From Mycoplasmataceae bacterium (GTDB taxonomy: Bacteria; Bacillota_I; Bacilli_A; Mycoplasmatales; Mycoplasmoidaceae): DNA of 7,643 nt. The stretch covers positions 1 to 7,643 of the forward strand of contig JAHHTI010000049.1 of the NCBI GenBank assembly GCA_020024735.1, written 5' to 3'. Position numbers and translations under genes: made by a program. The notes beneath the pieces were generated by a model that searched no databases, had not been told where the DNA came from, and saw only the letters and a program-made list of their open reading frames with translations. How positions within the stretch are numbered: the first letter of the stretch is position 1; every line of letters starts with the position of its first letter. Shown here piece after piece: positions 6,486 through 7,643 of this stretch.

Positions 6486-7643
6486 ATGTATTTAAAAAGA
6501 ACAATTGAAAAAGATATAGAGAAATGAATTAATTCTGAATGTAAAAAACCATTAGTTATTTTAGGTGCTAGACAAGTTGGTAAATCTACAACCATTCAAA
6601 CTATTGCTAAAAAACACTACAAGAATGTTTATTACATTAGTTTTATGGAAGAATACAAGAAACCATCATTTAAGAGTTTTAGAGAAGTTCCTAAATTTGA
6701 TGTACTTATCAAGTATTTAGAAAGTTTATATAATCAAGTGATTAGTTTAGATGCAAATACCCTAATCATTATTGATGAATTCCAGGAATGTCTAGAGTTC
6801 TATACTGAACTCAAATACATTAATGAAAAATTAAAATTTAAAAATATCGTTTGTTTAGGTAGTTTCTTAACAATGAAAGTATATGCAAGTGGAATTTCAG
6901 TGCCTGTTGGGCAAATTGATTCATTAAATATGTATACGTTAAGTTTTGAAGAATTTTTAATGAATATAAATGATTTTGTATATCAAAAGTTTGTTAATTG
7001 TTTTCACAATCAAAACATTGATGAAATGGACCATTTAGAATTTTGCAAATACTTTAAAATGTATCAAATAGTTGGAGGATTTCCAGAAGCAATTAAAAAC
7101 TTTATAGAAAACAATGAAAGTTATATTGCTGCTAGAAATGTAAATAAAAATATCTTAGATAAATATGAAAGTGATATCACTAAATTCCTAGATAAAAAAG
7201 ATACCGTAAAGGCTAACAATATTCTCCTAAATTCAATTCTATTTATGGGAAATGAAAATAATACATTCACATTATCCACCATTAAAACAGATGCAAGATA
7301 TAGAGATTATGAATTTGTTTTATTGCTATTAGTAAAGTCTTTTATTTGTTATAAAGTAGATAATTGTCAAAATCTAATATTTCCTTTACGTCCTAGAGAT
7401 GTATCATCTAAATTCAAAATTTATCTATGTGATATGGGATTAGTAAGTGCTTATTACTTAATTGATGAATTTAATATTGATTCAAAAGAATTTAATAACA
7501 TTAAAGGAAATATGACAGAAGGATATATTATTTCAGAACTATATAGAAACAACCTATTGCCTTATTATCATTCATTCACTATTGGAAGTAATACCTATGA
7601 ATTAGATTGTGTTTATCAAGATAATGAATTGATCCCCAAAGTA
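6486..7643 (+). CDS. AAA_14/DUF4143-type ATPase, 3' end outside window
   Basis: This is the first 386 codons of an ATPase of the AAA_14 plus DUF4143 type; one TGA (Trp14) is read through. Visible in order: Walker A GARQVGKST (27-35), Walker B LIIIDEFQE (93-101), C-L-G-S at 123-126 where relatives have a T-G-S sensor, V-P-V-G-Q (139-143), the family motif SFEEFL (153-158), GGFPEA (197-202), K-I-Y-L-C-D-M-G-L in the DUF4143 half, TEGY (344-347) and E-L-D-C (372-375), where relatives usually have E-V-D-F. These last elements resemble a PD-(D/E)XK-like fold, but it is incomplete here and no nuclease activity is claimed. Family members are usually about 400-450 residues, so a few dozen residues are likely missing. 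Such proteins are common accessory ATPases with poorly known function. No Shine-Dalgarno sequence is present; the last TATAAT of the array ends six bases before the ATG, so the mRNA is probably leaderless. Confidence 0.88.

Overview
This window comes from a wall-less bacterium of the class Mollicutes (mycoplasma group). The DNA is very AT-rich. Every complete gene ends in TAA, and tryptophan is encoded only by TGA (17 in-frame TGA codons in five genes, no TGG seen), which is translation table 4. Read with the standard code, the genes break into fragments; with TGA as Trp they are intact. I cannot name the species from sequence alone.

Layout: (1) 1-70, minus strand: the first 23 codons of a membrane protein resembling the N-terminus of APC-family amino-acid permeases. 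(2) 195-1145, minus strand: a cysteine-free secreted or membrane-tethered protein of unknown function, followed by its own hairpin/T-tract terminator. (3) 1146-1294: a divergent intergenic region with a 16-A homopolymer and promoter candidates for both strands. (4) 1295-3418, plus strand: a two-gene unit for surface proteins. Both have an N-terminal export signal, Ig-like modules, one C-terminal membrane segment and a short basic tail ending in Arg-Tyr. The second also carries a duplicated 85-residue module between proline-rich linkers. (5) 3542-6379, plus strand: full-length uvrA, the damage-recognition ATPase of nucleotide excision repair. (6) 6373-6480: a strictly periodic 33-bp array that reads as stacked promoters. 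(7) 6486 to the window end, plus strand: an AAA-type ATPase of the AAA_14/DUF4143 kind, cut off by the window.

The left half looks like a surface-antigen locus, with duplicated modules and a homopolymer tract of the sort that changes length by slippage. The right half joins a conserved repair gene to an accessory ATPase. The most unusual element is the array between uvrA and the ATPase. Four TATAAT boxes sit exactly 33 bp apart, and a TTGTGA box lies 18 bp upstream of each of the last three. The last TATAAT would start transcription on, or next to, the ATPase ATG, giving a leaderless mRNA. Surface genes have strong Shine-Dalgarno sequences, whereas uvrA and the ATPase have none, so two modes of translation start seem to coexist here.
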